From JBBDIO01 sp040880365 (lineage in GTDB: Bacteria > Chloroflexota > Anaerolineae > Caldilineales > Caldilineaceae), in contig JBBDIO010000208.1 of NCBI GenBank assembly GCA_040880365.1, positions 1 to 16,314 of the forward strand: DNA of 16,314 nt, in the 5' to 3' direction. Every line of letters starts with the position of its first letter. Position 1 is the stretch's first letter. The translations under genes and the position numbers were made by a program. The notes beneath the pieces were generated by a model. The model was not told where the DNA came from, did not search any database, and was given only the letters and a program-made list of their open reading frames with translations. Of this stretch, positions 6,890 to 13,855 are shown piece by piece.

Positions 6890-7190
6890 CATTGCACCGG
6901 AGGAGTAGTTACGGGCGCACGCCAGAGAAACGTTGCAGTCGATTTGTCCCATGCAATGCCTACACCATTATAGGCGGACAAGTCCCTGCTGAAAGCAACG
7001 TTCGTCGCAACTGTAATGAAGGTCGCCGGGAAGGTGACAGGCTGAACCCTAAATCTGGCATATGATATACCAGATGGCACAGGCTTGTCCGGGCACGCCC
7101 GTTAACGCGTTCAAGTGGAGATGCCCATGCATCTCAAGCAAGGTGGTACCGCGGAGTCGCTTCGTCCTTATCAGATGAGCGGCTTTTTCT
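6890..7190 (+). promoter_or_regulatory. T-box leader of valS, tRNA-Val-sensing transcription attenuator
   Basis: The RNA senses uncharged tRNA-Val and allows readthrough into valS. Stem I: the loop-E side AGAGAAA (6924-6930) is followed by CGTTGCAGT (6931-6939), which pairs with ACTGTAATG (7010-7018) using two G-U pairs. Then come GAA and G, and the likely specifier GTC (7022-7024), a valine codon matching the gene. A middle hairpin is at 7054-7074, and stem III is GAGATGC/GCATCTC (7118-7124/7129-7135). The T-box sequence AAGGTGGTACCGCGG (7140-7154) contains TGGT (7144-7147), able to pair with the tRNA ACCA end. In the antiterminator, AAGG (7140-7143) pairs with CCTT (7166-7169). The class is well known (Rfam RF00230); the base pairing here was worked out by eye. 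Confidence 0.93.
7155..7188 (+). terminator. T-box regulated intrinsic terminator
   Basis: AGTCGCT plus TCGTC (7155-7166) pair, with G-U pairs and one bulge, to GATGAGCGGCT (7174-7184), followed by a run of five T (7184-7188). The 5' arm overlaps the region needed for the antiterminator, so the two folds are mutually exclusive, as expected for a transcriptional T-box. Confidence 0.85.
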
Positions 7191-7258
7191 GTTTTCAGCA
7201 CCTTTTTATGCTCAACACCTAAACCAAGCAGTATTATTTGCTATCGGATCATTCTGGC

Positions 7259-7281
7259 GCGTGGATACGCATCGTCCACGC
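7259..7281 (+). other. 7-bp stem-loop just upstream of the valS ribosome site
   Basis: GCGTGGA (7259-7265) and TCCACGC (7275-7281) form a perfect stem with a 9-nt loop, 25 nt before ATG 7307. It lies after the T-box terminator and could modulate translation or protect the readthrough mRNA. No function is established. Confidence 0.4.
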
Positions 7282-7306
7282 CCGAAGAAAAGTGGGATTC
7301 CAGACC

Positions 7307-10048
7307 ATGTCAGATTCCAGATCAAATTCCAGGTCAGATTCAAAGCCAAACATGCCCAAAGCCTACGATCACCACGAGGCCGAGGAACAACTCTATGAAT
7401 GGTGGGAAAGCCGGGGCTATTTCAAGCCCGAAACCCAGGCACGGCTGGGACAAACCCGCGCCGATGCCGAGCCGTTTGTCATCTCCATGCCGCCGCCCAA
7501 TGTCACCGGCGCGCTGCATGTGGGCCACGCGCTGACCAACAGCGTCGAAGACATGCTCATCCGCTACAATCGTATGCTTGGCAAGCCCACGCTCTGGGTG
7601 CCCGGCACCGACCACGCCGGCATTGCCACGCAAAACGTGGTGGAGCGCAAGCTCGATGAACAGGGCACCAGCCGTCATGCGCTGGGGCGCGCCGCCTTTG
7701 TCAGCACGGTCTGGGATTGGAAGGACGAATATCACACGCGCATCTCTGCCCAACAGAAGCGCATGGGCATCTCGTGCGATTGGTCGCGCGAACGGTTCAC
7801 CCTCGACGACGGCCTGAGTGAGGCCGTCCTCGAAGCCTTTATCCGCCTCTATAACGATGGGTTGATCTATCGCGGCAATTATCTCGTCAACTGGTGTCCC
7901 CGCTGTGGCAGCGCCATCAGCGATCTCGAAGTCGAATATGAGGAAGTGGAGGGCAAGCTCTACACCTTCCGCTATCCGCTGGCCGAGGGCGGGTATATCG
8001 AAGTCAGCACCACCCGCCCCGAGACCATCCTGGGCGATAGCGCGGTGGCGGTCCACCCCGATGATCCCCGCTATACGGCCCTCATCGGCAAGACTGCCCT
8101 GGTGCCCATGTTGAACCGCGAAATTCCGGTCATCGCCGATCCCTATGTGGACCCCGAATTTGGCACGGGCGCGCTCAAAGTGACGCCGGGGCACGATCCC
8201 AACGACTATGAGATCGGCAAGCGTCACCACTTGCCCATGATCAACATCATGAACAATGATGCCACGCTGAACGAGGAAGCCGGCGACTATGCCGGCTTCG
8301 ACCGCTTTGAAGCGCGGCGCAAGCTCTGGGCCGATATGCAGGACGCCGGTCTGGTGGTGGGCGAAAAAGCCCACGCGCATCAGGTCGGCCATTGCCAGCG
8401 CTGCAACACCGTGGTCGAGCCGCTGCTGCGCGAGCAGTGGTGGATGCGCACCAAAGAACTGGCCGCGCCCGCCATCGAAGCGGTGCGCACCGGCGCTATC
8501 GAAATCATTCCCAAACGCTTCGAGCGCACCTATTTTCACTGGATGGAAAACATCCGTGATTGGTGCATCAGCCGCCAACTCTGGTGGGGACATCGCATCC
8601 CCATCTGGTACGGTCCCGATGGTCACGCCTTTGCCGCGCGCAGCGAGAGCGACGCCCAGGAACAGGCCATTGCCCACTATGGCGAAAGCGTGCATCTGGA
8701 ACAGGACCCCGATGTGCTGGACACCTGGTTCAGCAGCGGACTCTGGCCCTACAGCACACTGGGCTGGCCCGAAGCAACCGAGGACCTGGAAACGTTCTAC
8801 CCCACCACCGTGCTGGAAACGGGCTATGATATTCTCTTTTTCTGGGTGGCGCGCATGGTCATGCTGGGGATGCGCTTCACCGGCGAAGTGCCCTTCCGCA
8901 AAGTCTATTTGCACGGGCTGGTGCGTGTTGAAGATGGCCGCAAGATGAGCAAGAGTCTGGGCAACGCCCTGGATCCGCTGGATCTGATTCGCGACTATGG
9001 CGCAGATGCCATGCGCTTCTCGCTGCTCACCGCGGGCACGCCCGGCAACGATCTGAAACTCAGCCCGGCGCGCATCGAAGCCAATCGCAATTTCGCCAAT
9101 AAAATCTGGAACGCGGCACGCTTTGTCATCCTCAATCTGGAAGATGCCGACCTGGATGTGACCCGCGGCCCCGATCCCTTCGATGACAGCTATCAGTTGC
9201 CGCCCCTGGCAGAACTGACGCTCGCCGATCGCTGGATTCTGGCCCGACTCCAGGCCGTGAGCGCCGAAGCCACGCGCCTGATCGATAACTGGCAAATCGG
9301 TGAAGCAGGACGCCAGCTCTACGAATTTGTCTGGAACGAATTCTGCGACTGGTACATCGAGGCCGCCAAGGTGAGTCTCTATGAAGGCACGCCCGCGGCT
9401 GCCCAATCCACGCGTCATGTGCTGGCCTATGTGCTGGAAAACAGCCTACGCCTGCTGCATCCGTTCATGCCCTTTGTCACCGAAGCCATCTGGCAGAACC
9501 TGCCCCAGTTGCCCAGCGCCGACCGCGCCCTCATCATCAGCCGCTGGCCCCAGCCCACCGGACAGGAAGATAGCCAGGCTGTGGAAGATTTCACGCGCAT
9601 CCAGGAGATTGTGCATGGGGTGCGCAACGTGCGCGCCGAATATGGCGTCGAACCGGCCAAACGGATCCCCGTTGCCATCGCGGGCGCAGAATTCAGCGCA
9701 ACGCTCACCGCGCAATTGCCGCTGCTGGCAAGCCTGGCCCGGCTCGATGCACAGAGCACTACAATCGAAACCGACCTCGCCGCACCCGAAAAATCTGTCA
9801 CGGTGACAACCGCCGGCATCAGTGTCTATTTGCCCCTCGCCGGCCTGGTCGATCTGGCAGCCGAGCGCGCCCGACTTCAGAAAGAGCTGGACAACCTGAA
9901 CAATATGCTGGCCCGCAGTCGGGGCTTGTTGGACAACGAGGGATTTGTCAACAAGGCCCCTGCCAATGTGATTGAACGCGAGCGCGCCAAAATCGAAGAA
10001 CTTGTCGAAAAGGAGCAACAGCTGCGTGTGCGCATCCAGGAGATATAG
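7307..10048 (+). CDS. valS: Valine--tRNA ligase (ValRS, class I)
   Basis: Charges tRNA-Val with valine in the cytoplasm using ATP. A 913-residue protein, normal for the family. It has the class-I HIGH motif as HVGH (71-74) in PPPNVTGALHVGHAL, GTDHAGIATQ after it, the Cys-containing CPRCGSAISDLEVEY insertion, and the CP1 editing-domain signature STTRPETILGDSAVAV. The KMSKS loop is at 546-550, the anticodon-binding domain covers ~640-800, and the C-terminal coiled-coil arm (~850-913, LAAERARLQKELDNL onward) is typical of ValRS. ATG 7307 is preferred, with GTGGGA 11 nt upstream; residues 1-15 are a Ser/Asp/Arg repeat unlike any ValRS core, and ATG 7352 (MPKAYDHHEAEEQLYEWW) could be the ancestral start but lacks a ribosome site. 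It is expressed from the T-box leader and ends at its own terminator. Confidence 0.98.
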   Translation: MSDSRSNSRSDSKPNMPKAYDHHEAEEQLYEWWESRGYFKPETQARLGQTRADAEPFVISMPPPNVTGALHVGHALTNSVEDMLIRYNRMLGKPTLWVPGTDHAGIATQNVVERKLDEQGTSRHALGRAAFVSTVWDWKDEYHTRISAQQKRMGISCDWSRERFTLDDGLSEAVLEAFIRLYNDGLIYRGNYLVNWCPRCGSAISDLEVEYEEVEGKLYTFRYPLAEGGYIEVSTTRPETILGDSAVAVHPDDPRYTALIGKTALVPMLNREIPVIADPYVDPEFGTGALKVTPGHDPNDYEIGKRHHLPMINIMNNDATLNEEAGDYAGFDRFEARRKLWADMQDAGLVVGEKAHAHQVGHCQRCNTVVEPLLREQWWMRTKELAAPAIEAVRTGAIEIIPKRFERTYFHWMENIRDWCISRQLWWGHRIPIWYGPDGHAFAARSESDAQEQAIAHYGESVHLEQDPDVLDTWFSSGLWPYSTLGWPEATEDLETFYPTTVLETGYDILFFWVARMVMLGMRFTGEVPFRKVYLHGLVRVEDGRKMSKSLGNALDPLDLIRDYGADAMRFSLLTAGTPGNDLKLSPARIEANRNFANKIWNAARFVILNLEDADLDVTRGPDPFDDSYQLPPLAELTLADRWILARLQAVSAEATRLIDNWQIGEAGRQLYEFVWNEFCDWYIEAAKVSLYEGTPAAAQSTRHVLAYVLENSLRLLHPFMPFVTEAIWQNLPQLPSADRALIISRWPQPTGQEDSQAVEDFTRIQEIVHGVRNVRAEYGVEPAKRIPVAIAGAEFSATLTAQLPLLASLARLDAQSTTIETDLAAPEKSVTVTTAGISVYLPLAGLVDLAAERARLQKELDNLNNMLARSRGLLDNEGFVNKAPANVIERERAKIEELVEKEQQLRVRIQEI

Positions 10049-10118
10049 CAATTCACCTAACCACTTGTGAAATATGATACAAACATTACACAATTCAGCT
10101 ACATTATATGGTAAATTA

Positions 10119-10151
10119 GGCTGTAGATTCAGCTCTGAGCGCAGCCTTTTT
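10119..10151 (+). terminator. Intrinsic terminator after valS
   Basis: GGCTGT (10119-10124) pairs with GCAGCC (10141-10146) through five Watson-Crick pairs and one G-U. TTTTT (10147-10151) follows. A short inner TCA/TGA pairing may tighten the loop. It lies 70 nt after the valS stop and before the next promoter. Confidence 0.7.
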
Positions 10152-10176
10152 CATGTGCCGGGAGATTGTGATAATT

Positions 10177-10206
10177 TTGACAAACCTCTGGAGCGTATGC
10201 TATATT
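10177..10206 (+). promoter_or_regulatory. Promoter of the cytochrome bc operon
   Basis: A perfect TTGACA (10177-10182), an 18-nt spacer and TATATT (10201-10206), with the extended -10 dinucleotide TG at 10198-10199. Initiation near 10213 gives a ~43-nt leader to the Rieske start codon. Confidence 0.8.
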
Positions 10207-10255
10207 CCCATACCATCCGGCGCATGGCTCAGAACCACAAGGAGGCCTTTTCCAC

Positions 10256-11089
10256 ATGGCGGAAACAATGTCTGAATTGAGCGGTGATGCACGCGAACAG
10301 CGCATCGCCGAATTAAAAGCAAAAATGCAAGCCGCCGCGGCACGCGCCAAGGCCAATCAGGAGGCGACAGGCTCGCCAGCCGGGGAAAGCGTCAGCGAAC
10401 CGGCGGCAGCAGCCGAACCGGCACCCGTTGCCGAAGCTGTAGCCGAGTCCGCGCCCGCCGCCGATGCATCTGCCCGCCCGGCAGTCGCCCCGGCAAAACC
10501 GGCGCCCCGTCCCGCGGGCAACGGCGCGACAGCCCCGCGCCCGGCACCAGCCGCGGCACGGCCCGCGCCCAAAGCCGCCGAAAAGGCAGACAGCGGCGCG
10601 CCCACCGTTTCCGAGATGAATCGGCGCGAGTTCATGATCTACGCCTGGGGTGCAGCCCTCGGTCTGCTGACGCTCGAAGTAGGTGTACTTTCTTATCTAT
10701 TCATGTATCCTCGATTCCGCGCCGGCGAATTCGGCGGTCAATTTTTTGTCCCCGAATCCACCGTCCCCGCCTCGGATTCCCCGCCCGACGGGAACCCTGT
10801 GGGTAAATTCTGGATGGTCAGCAATGAAGAAGGCGAACCTAAAGCGCTCTATATGGTCTGTACCCACCTGGGCTGTCTATACAAGTGGGAACCCAGCGCC
10901 TTCCGGTTCGAATGTCCGTGCCACGGTTCCAAATTCACCAAAGACGGCTACTTTATTGAAGGCCCTGCGCCCCGCTCGCTCGACTATTTTGAAGTCAGCG
11001 TCGAGGGGGAGACTATCATTGTGGATACCGGTCGCCGCATCACGGGCGATCCCGCTACCGAATCACCCGCCCGGATTATCGAAGCATAA
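10256..11089 (+). CDS. Rieske iron-sulfur subunit of a cytochrome bc complex
   Basis: Carries electrons from quinol to cytochrome c in the bc complex. A 277-residue protein. Residues ~150-277 form the Rieske domain with both cluster boxes: CTHLGC (Cys202, His204, Cys207) and CPCHGS (Cys220, Cys222, His223). Residues 122-150 are a Tat-like targeting/anchor segment, NRREFMIYAWGAALG, then one transmembrane helix. Residues 1-118 are unusual: a charged helical stretch (~10-35, probably coiled coil), then an Ala/Pro-rich linker with PAPAAARPAP-type repeats. This part should stay on the cytoplasmic side. Start ATG 10256 has a near-perfect AAGGAGG (10239-10245). First gene of the bc operon; cytochrome b follows after 97 nt. 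Confidence 0.95.
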   Translation: MAETMSELSGDAREQRIAELKAKMQAAAARAKANQEATGSPAGESVSEPAAAAEPAPVAEAVAESAPAADASARPAVAPAKPAPRPAGNGATAPRPAPAAARPAPKAAEKADSGAPTVSEMNRREFMIYAWGAALGLLTLEVGVLSYLFMYPRFRAGEFGGQFFVPESTVPASDSPPDGNPVGKFWMVSNEEGEPKALYMVCTHLGCLYKWEPSAFRFECPCHGSKFTKDGYFIEGPAPRSLDYFEVSVEGETIIVDTGRRITGDPATESPARIIEA

Positions 11090-11186
11090 GCCAACCACGC
11101 TCAAAATCAACTTATTCTTTCGTCCATTCCACGAATCGTACGTCATTGGCTTCTAGTCAAGAATAGATTCACGAAACGGAGTACAA

Positions 11187-12803
11187 ATGGCGGTACAGCC
11201 CGAAGTCCAAAAGAAGGGTCTGCTGAGCAGCGCACTTGGCGTTGCCGATGATGTCTTTACCCGCATCACGGCGGGTATCAGTGCCGGCGAATTTCGACGC
11301 ATGTTGCGCGGCGAACCGCCAGGGCGACCAAATCCGCGGCTGAAGCCTCATTCCGAGGCCTTTTTGCTGCACATCAAGCCCACCTACTATCACGAAAGCG
11401 TCACCCGCTTCACGCATACCTTTCGCCTGGGGTTGCTCTCTACCTACCTCTTTTTCGTAGAGACCATCACCGGCATTTTCCTCATGATTTGGTATGCGCC
11501 CTCACCGGATCGCGCCTACGATGACATGATCCGCTTGTTGAGCGATGTGCCATTCGGCCAATTCATGCGCGACCTCCACCGTCTGGGGGCCGAAATGATG
11601 GTCGCAGTCGTCACGCTCCATATGGTGCGCACCTATCTAACCGGCAGCTATAAAGCGCCGCGCCAATTTACCTGGTTCACCGGCGTGGTCTTGCTCTTTA
11701 TCACACTGTTCCTCAGCTTTTCGGGCTATCTGCTGCCCTGGGATCAGCTGGCCTTCTGGGCAGTCACCATTGGTACATCTATGGCCGAAGCCGTGCCGCC
11801 CCAGATTGTCGGTGAAACCGTCAACCTGCTAGCCCGTGGCGCGCCCGATATTGGCGCCAACGGTCTGCTGCGCTTCTATCTGCTGCACGTATTCTTTCTG
11901 CCGCTGCTCTTGTTCCTTTTCTTCTTTGTGCACTACTACAAGGTTGTTCACTTTGGGATCAGCCTGCCCGCACAGGAAGAGGAAGTGGGTCAGGACACTG
12001 CCGATAAAGTGCCTGCCGACCGCCGTGTCTACTTCTTGCCCGATGTCATGATCGACGAAACCAGTCTGTTGATTGTTTTCACCGCCATCCTGATTGTCCT
12101 GACGGCCTTCTTCTTCCAAGCCCCGTTGGAATCGATTGCCAATCCCCAGGTCACACCGCTACACACGGTATCACCCTGGTACTTCTACTGGCTCCAGGGG
12201 CTGCTGAAAATTGCCGACAAGGTGATTGCCGGTGTCATTCTGCCCGGTATTTTGCTGGTGCTGCTGGCAGCGATTCCCTATCTGGATCCCAACCCCAGCC
12301 GCCGCGGCAAGGATCGCCGGGTTGCCATCATCAGCGGCATCGTCGCCGGTGTGGTCATGATTATTCTGAGCTGGATGGGCACGCCCCAATACGCCGTCGA
12401 AGGTGCGCCTTCGGTGGAAGTGGTCCAGGAGCTTATGCCCGAAGAAGGCGCAGGCCACGTCCGCGAGGCCGGATACGCCCACATGCCGGTCGGCCTGTGG
12501 GATACGCGCGAGCCAATCCCCCATGATGATCCCGAATTCGCCCACATTATGGAAGTCTATCAGGCCTCTATCGAAAAGTGGATGGAACGCGATCCCGATT
12601 TCAACATGGCCTATGGGTTCATGGATATCACCCAGGACCAGCCCAACCTCAAGAAGATTCGGTGGGAACTCCACTGGTTCACCAGCGAAGGCGAAGCGGA
12701 GACGTTCGAACGCTATTTCTTCCTCCATCGCGATGCAATGTATTGGGAAGAATATGGCTTCAGAGACTTCCGCTGGCTCACCGAGTCGCGTGAAGGAGAA
12801 TAA
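11187..12803 (+). CDS. Cytochrome b, b6 and subunit-IV parts in one chain, with C-terminal extension
   Basis: Quinol-oxidising, di-haem membrane core of the bc complex. A 538-residue protein. Helices A-D (~83-103, 133-152, 162-183, 228-250) carry the four haem-ligand histidines, His131/His145 and His234/His249; the 14 residues between the last pair are the b6-type spacing. Subunit-IV-like helices are at ~292-312, 346-365 and 378-397. The Qo-site motif reads SPWY (329-332) where most proteins have PEWY. There is no cysteine anywhere, so a covalent haem c(n) like that of b6f is excluded. Residues ~402-538 form an acidic soluble domain rich in Trp, Tyr and Phe, beyond the normal family end, predicted to lie on the positive side by helix count. 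GGAG (11178-11181) precedes ATG 11187. The cytochrome c gene starts 3 nt after its stop. Confidence 0.95.
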   Translation: MAVQPEVQKKGLLSSALGVADDVFTRITAGISAGEFRRMLRGEPPGRPNPRLKPHSEAFLLHIKPTYYHESVTRFTHTFRLGLLSTYLFFVETITGIFLMIWYAPSPDRAYDDMIRLLSDVPFGQFMRDLHRLGAEMMVAVVTLHMVRTYLTGSYKAPRQFTWFTGVVLLFITLFLSFSGYLLPWDQLAFWAVTIGTSMAEAVPPQIVGETVNLLARGAPDIGANGLLRFYLLHVFFLPLLLFLFFFVHYYKVVHFGISLPAQEEEVGQDTADKVPADRRVYFLPDVMIDETSLLIVFTAILIVLTAFFFQAPLESIANPQVTPLHTVSPWYFYWLQGLLKIADKVIAGVILPGILLVLLAAIPYLDPNPSRRGKDRRVAIISGIVAGVVMIILSWMGTPQYAVEGAPSVEVVQELMPEEGAGHVREAGYAHMPVGLWDTREPIPHDDPEFAHIMEVYQASIEKWMERDPDFNMAYGFMDITQDQPNLKKIRWELHWFTSEGEAETFERYFFLHRDAMYWEEYGFRDFRWLTESREGE

Positions 12804-12806
12804 GGC

Positions 12807-13697
12807 ATGCACAAGCCTTGGTATTCAATTTTTTACATCCAATCGCCGATTGCCAAAATTGTCTGGGGCATCTTCGGGGTCGTCTTGTCCATGGTGGTGA
12901 TTCTGTTTGTCCTCGCCACCGAAGAAACCCGTATGATGGCACAAACCGGCAACTGGGAAGGGCGCAGCATCGAACACGGCGCGGCGCTCTACTCCGGCAA
13001 CTGTGCATCCTGTCACGGTAATCACGGCCAGGGCGAGCCCGGTCCGGCCCTGAACAGCAACTACTTCTTCACCCAACGTCTGGATGATCTGGCCTTTGCC
13101 GGCACACTGGAAGACTATGTGTCGCTGACCATCACAGCCGGTCGTCCCAGCAAGACCAACGGGCAATGGGCGGTCATGATGCCCACCTGGAGTGCCCGGC
13201 ATGGCGGCCCCATGCGCGATGATCAGGTGCTCAACGTGACGGCCTATGTCATGAACTGGGAAGAGGAAGCCCTGGCCCAGTCGCCAGAAGAAGATCCGTG
13301 GATTACTTTCCTCGATACGCCCGGCGACCTCGGACCTTCGGGTGTGCCGCCGGTTACCCAACCTGTCGCCGATGTGGAAGAGGGCGAAGTCCGTGCCCCC
13401 GACCAGATCTTTGCCAGCCTGGCCTGCGCGGCCTGCCATAACCTGCTGGAACCGCAGACCGAAGACAATCGTGGCCCGGTCGGCCCCAACATGGGCAATC
13501 TCGATGAAGTTGCGGCAACCCGTGTAGAAGGCATGAGCGCGTCCGACTATGTGCACCAAAGCATTGTCGAACCCAACGCCCATGTGGTCGCCAGCTATAT
13601 GCCGAATCTCATGCCTGCCGGTCTCGCCGACCGCATGACCGAGGAAGAGTTGAACGGTCTGGTAGAGTGGTTGCTGGATCCCGACCGCGCACAATAA
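12807..13697 (+). CDS. Membrane-anchored di-haem cytochrome c subunit of the bc complex
   Basis: Likely electron acceptor from the Rieske protein. A 296-residue protein. One N-terminal transmembrane helix (~16-38) anchors two cytochrome c domains outside the membrane. Domain 1 (~52-155) has CASCH (Cys66, Cys69, His70) and candidate axial Met124/Met125 in AVMMPTW. Domain 2 (~197-293) has CAACH (Cys207, Cys210, His211) and Met265/Met269 in YMPNLMPAGL. A Pro/Glu/Asp-rich linker (~156-197) joins them. ATG 12807 lies 3 nt after the cytochrome b stop, with AAGGAG (12793-12798) inside the end of that gene, so translation is coupled. It occupies the position of cytochrome c1 or of the fused cytochrome of Gram-positive bc complexes; it resembles tandem class-I c-type domains rather than classical c1. 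Confidence 0.93.
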   Translation: MHKPWYSIFYIQSPIAKIVWGIFGVVLSMVVILFVLATEETRMMAQTGNWEGRSIEHGAALYSGNCASCHGNHGQGEPGPALNSNYFFTQRLDDLAFAGTLEDYVSLTITAGRPSKTNGQWAVMMPTWSARHGGPMRDDQVLNVTAYVMNWEEEALAQSPEEDPWITFLDTPGDLGPSGVPPVTQPVADVEEGEVRAPDQIFASLACAACHNLLEPQTEDNRGPVGPNMGNLDEVAATRVEGMSASDYVHQSIVEPNAHVVASYMPNLMPAGLADRMTEEELNGLVEWLLDPDRAQ

Positions 13698-13740
13698 TAG
13701 ATTCGATGCGATAGACCCAACAGAGCAGATTGATTCACAG

Positions 13741-13781
13741 AGCGGGGACGTTTGTTTGTCACAAACGCCCCCGCTTTTTTT
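13741..13781 (+). terminator. Strong intrinsic terminator of the bc operon
   Basis: AGCGGGGACGTTTG (13741-13754) pairs with CAAACGCCCCCGCT (13762-13775) except for one A-C mismatch; 13755 and 13761 add a further T-A pair. A run of seven T follows (13775-13781). It lies 44 nt after the cytochrome c stop. Confidence 0.93.
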
Positions 13782-13836
13782 GTCACTACGAAAGAGAACA
13801 CAGCCTGCGACGCAGCTTTTCTGCCGTGGCGCGCAA

Positions 13837-13845
13837 TGCTATAAT
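13837..13845 (+). promoter_or_regulatory. Extended -10 promoter for the membrane-protein gene
   Basis: TGC followed by a perfect TATAAT (13840-13845) is an extended -10 element; only a T-rich TTTTCT is found at the -35 position. Initiation expected ~7 nt downstream would fall about 4 nt before ATG 13856, implying a near-leaderless transcript. Confidence 0.65.
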
Positions 13846-13855
13846 TTCAGACCAT

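Noticed and set aside
6859..7065. 68-codon open frame in the valS leader
   Set aside because: It lies wholly within the T-box structure.
7340..9418. 692-codon open frame on the minus strand inside valS
   Set aside because: It is the complement of a highly conserved ValRS; its His/Gly/Ala/Asp-rich translation is the usual artefact of GC-rich codon bias.
10074..10280. 68-codon open frame between valS and the Rieske gene
   Set aside because: It runs through the valS terminator and the bc promoter and has no coding signature.
11088..11152. Inverted repeat AAGCCAA/TTGGCTT across the Rieske-cytochrome b gap
   Set aside because: Arms are only 7 bp with a 51-nt loop and no T-run; expected by chance often enough, so not called a terminator or processing site.
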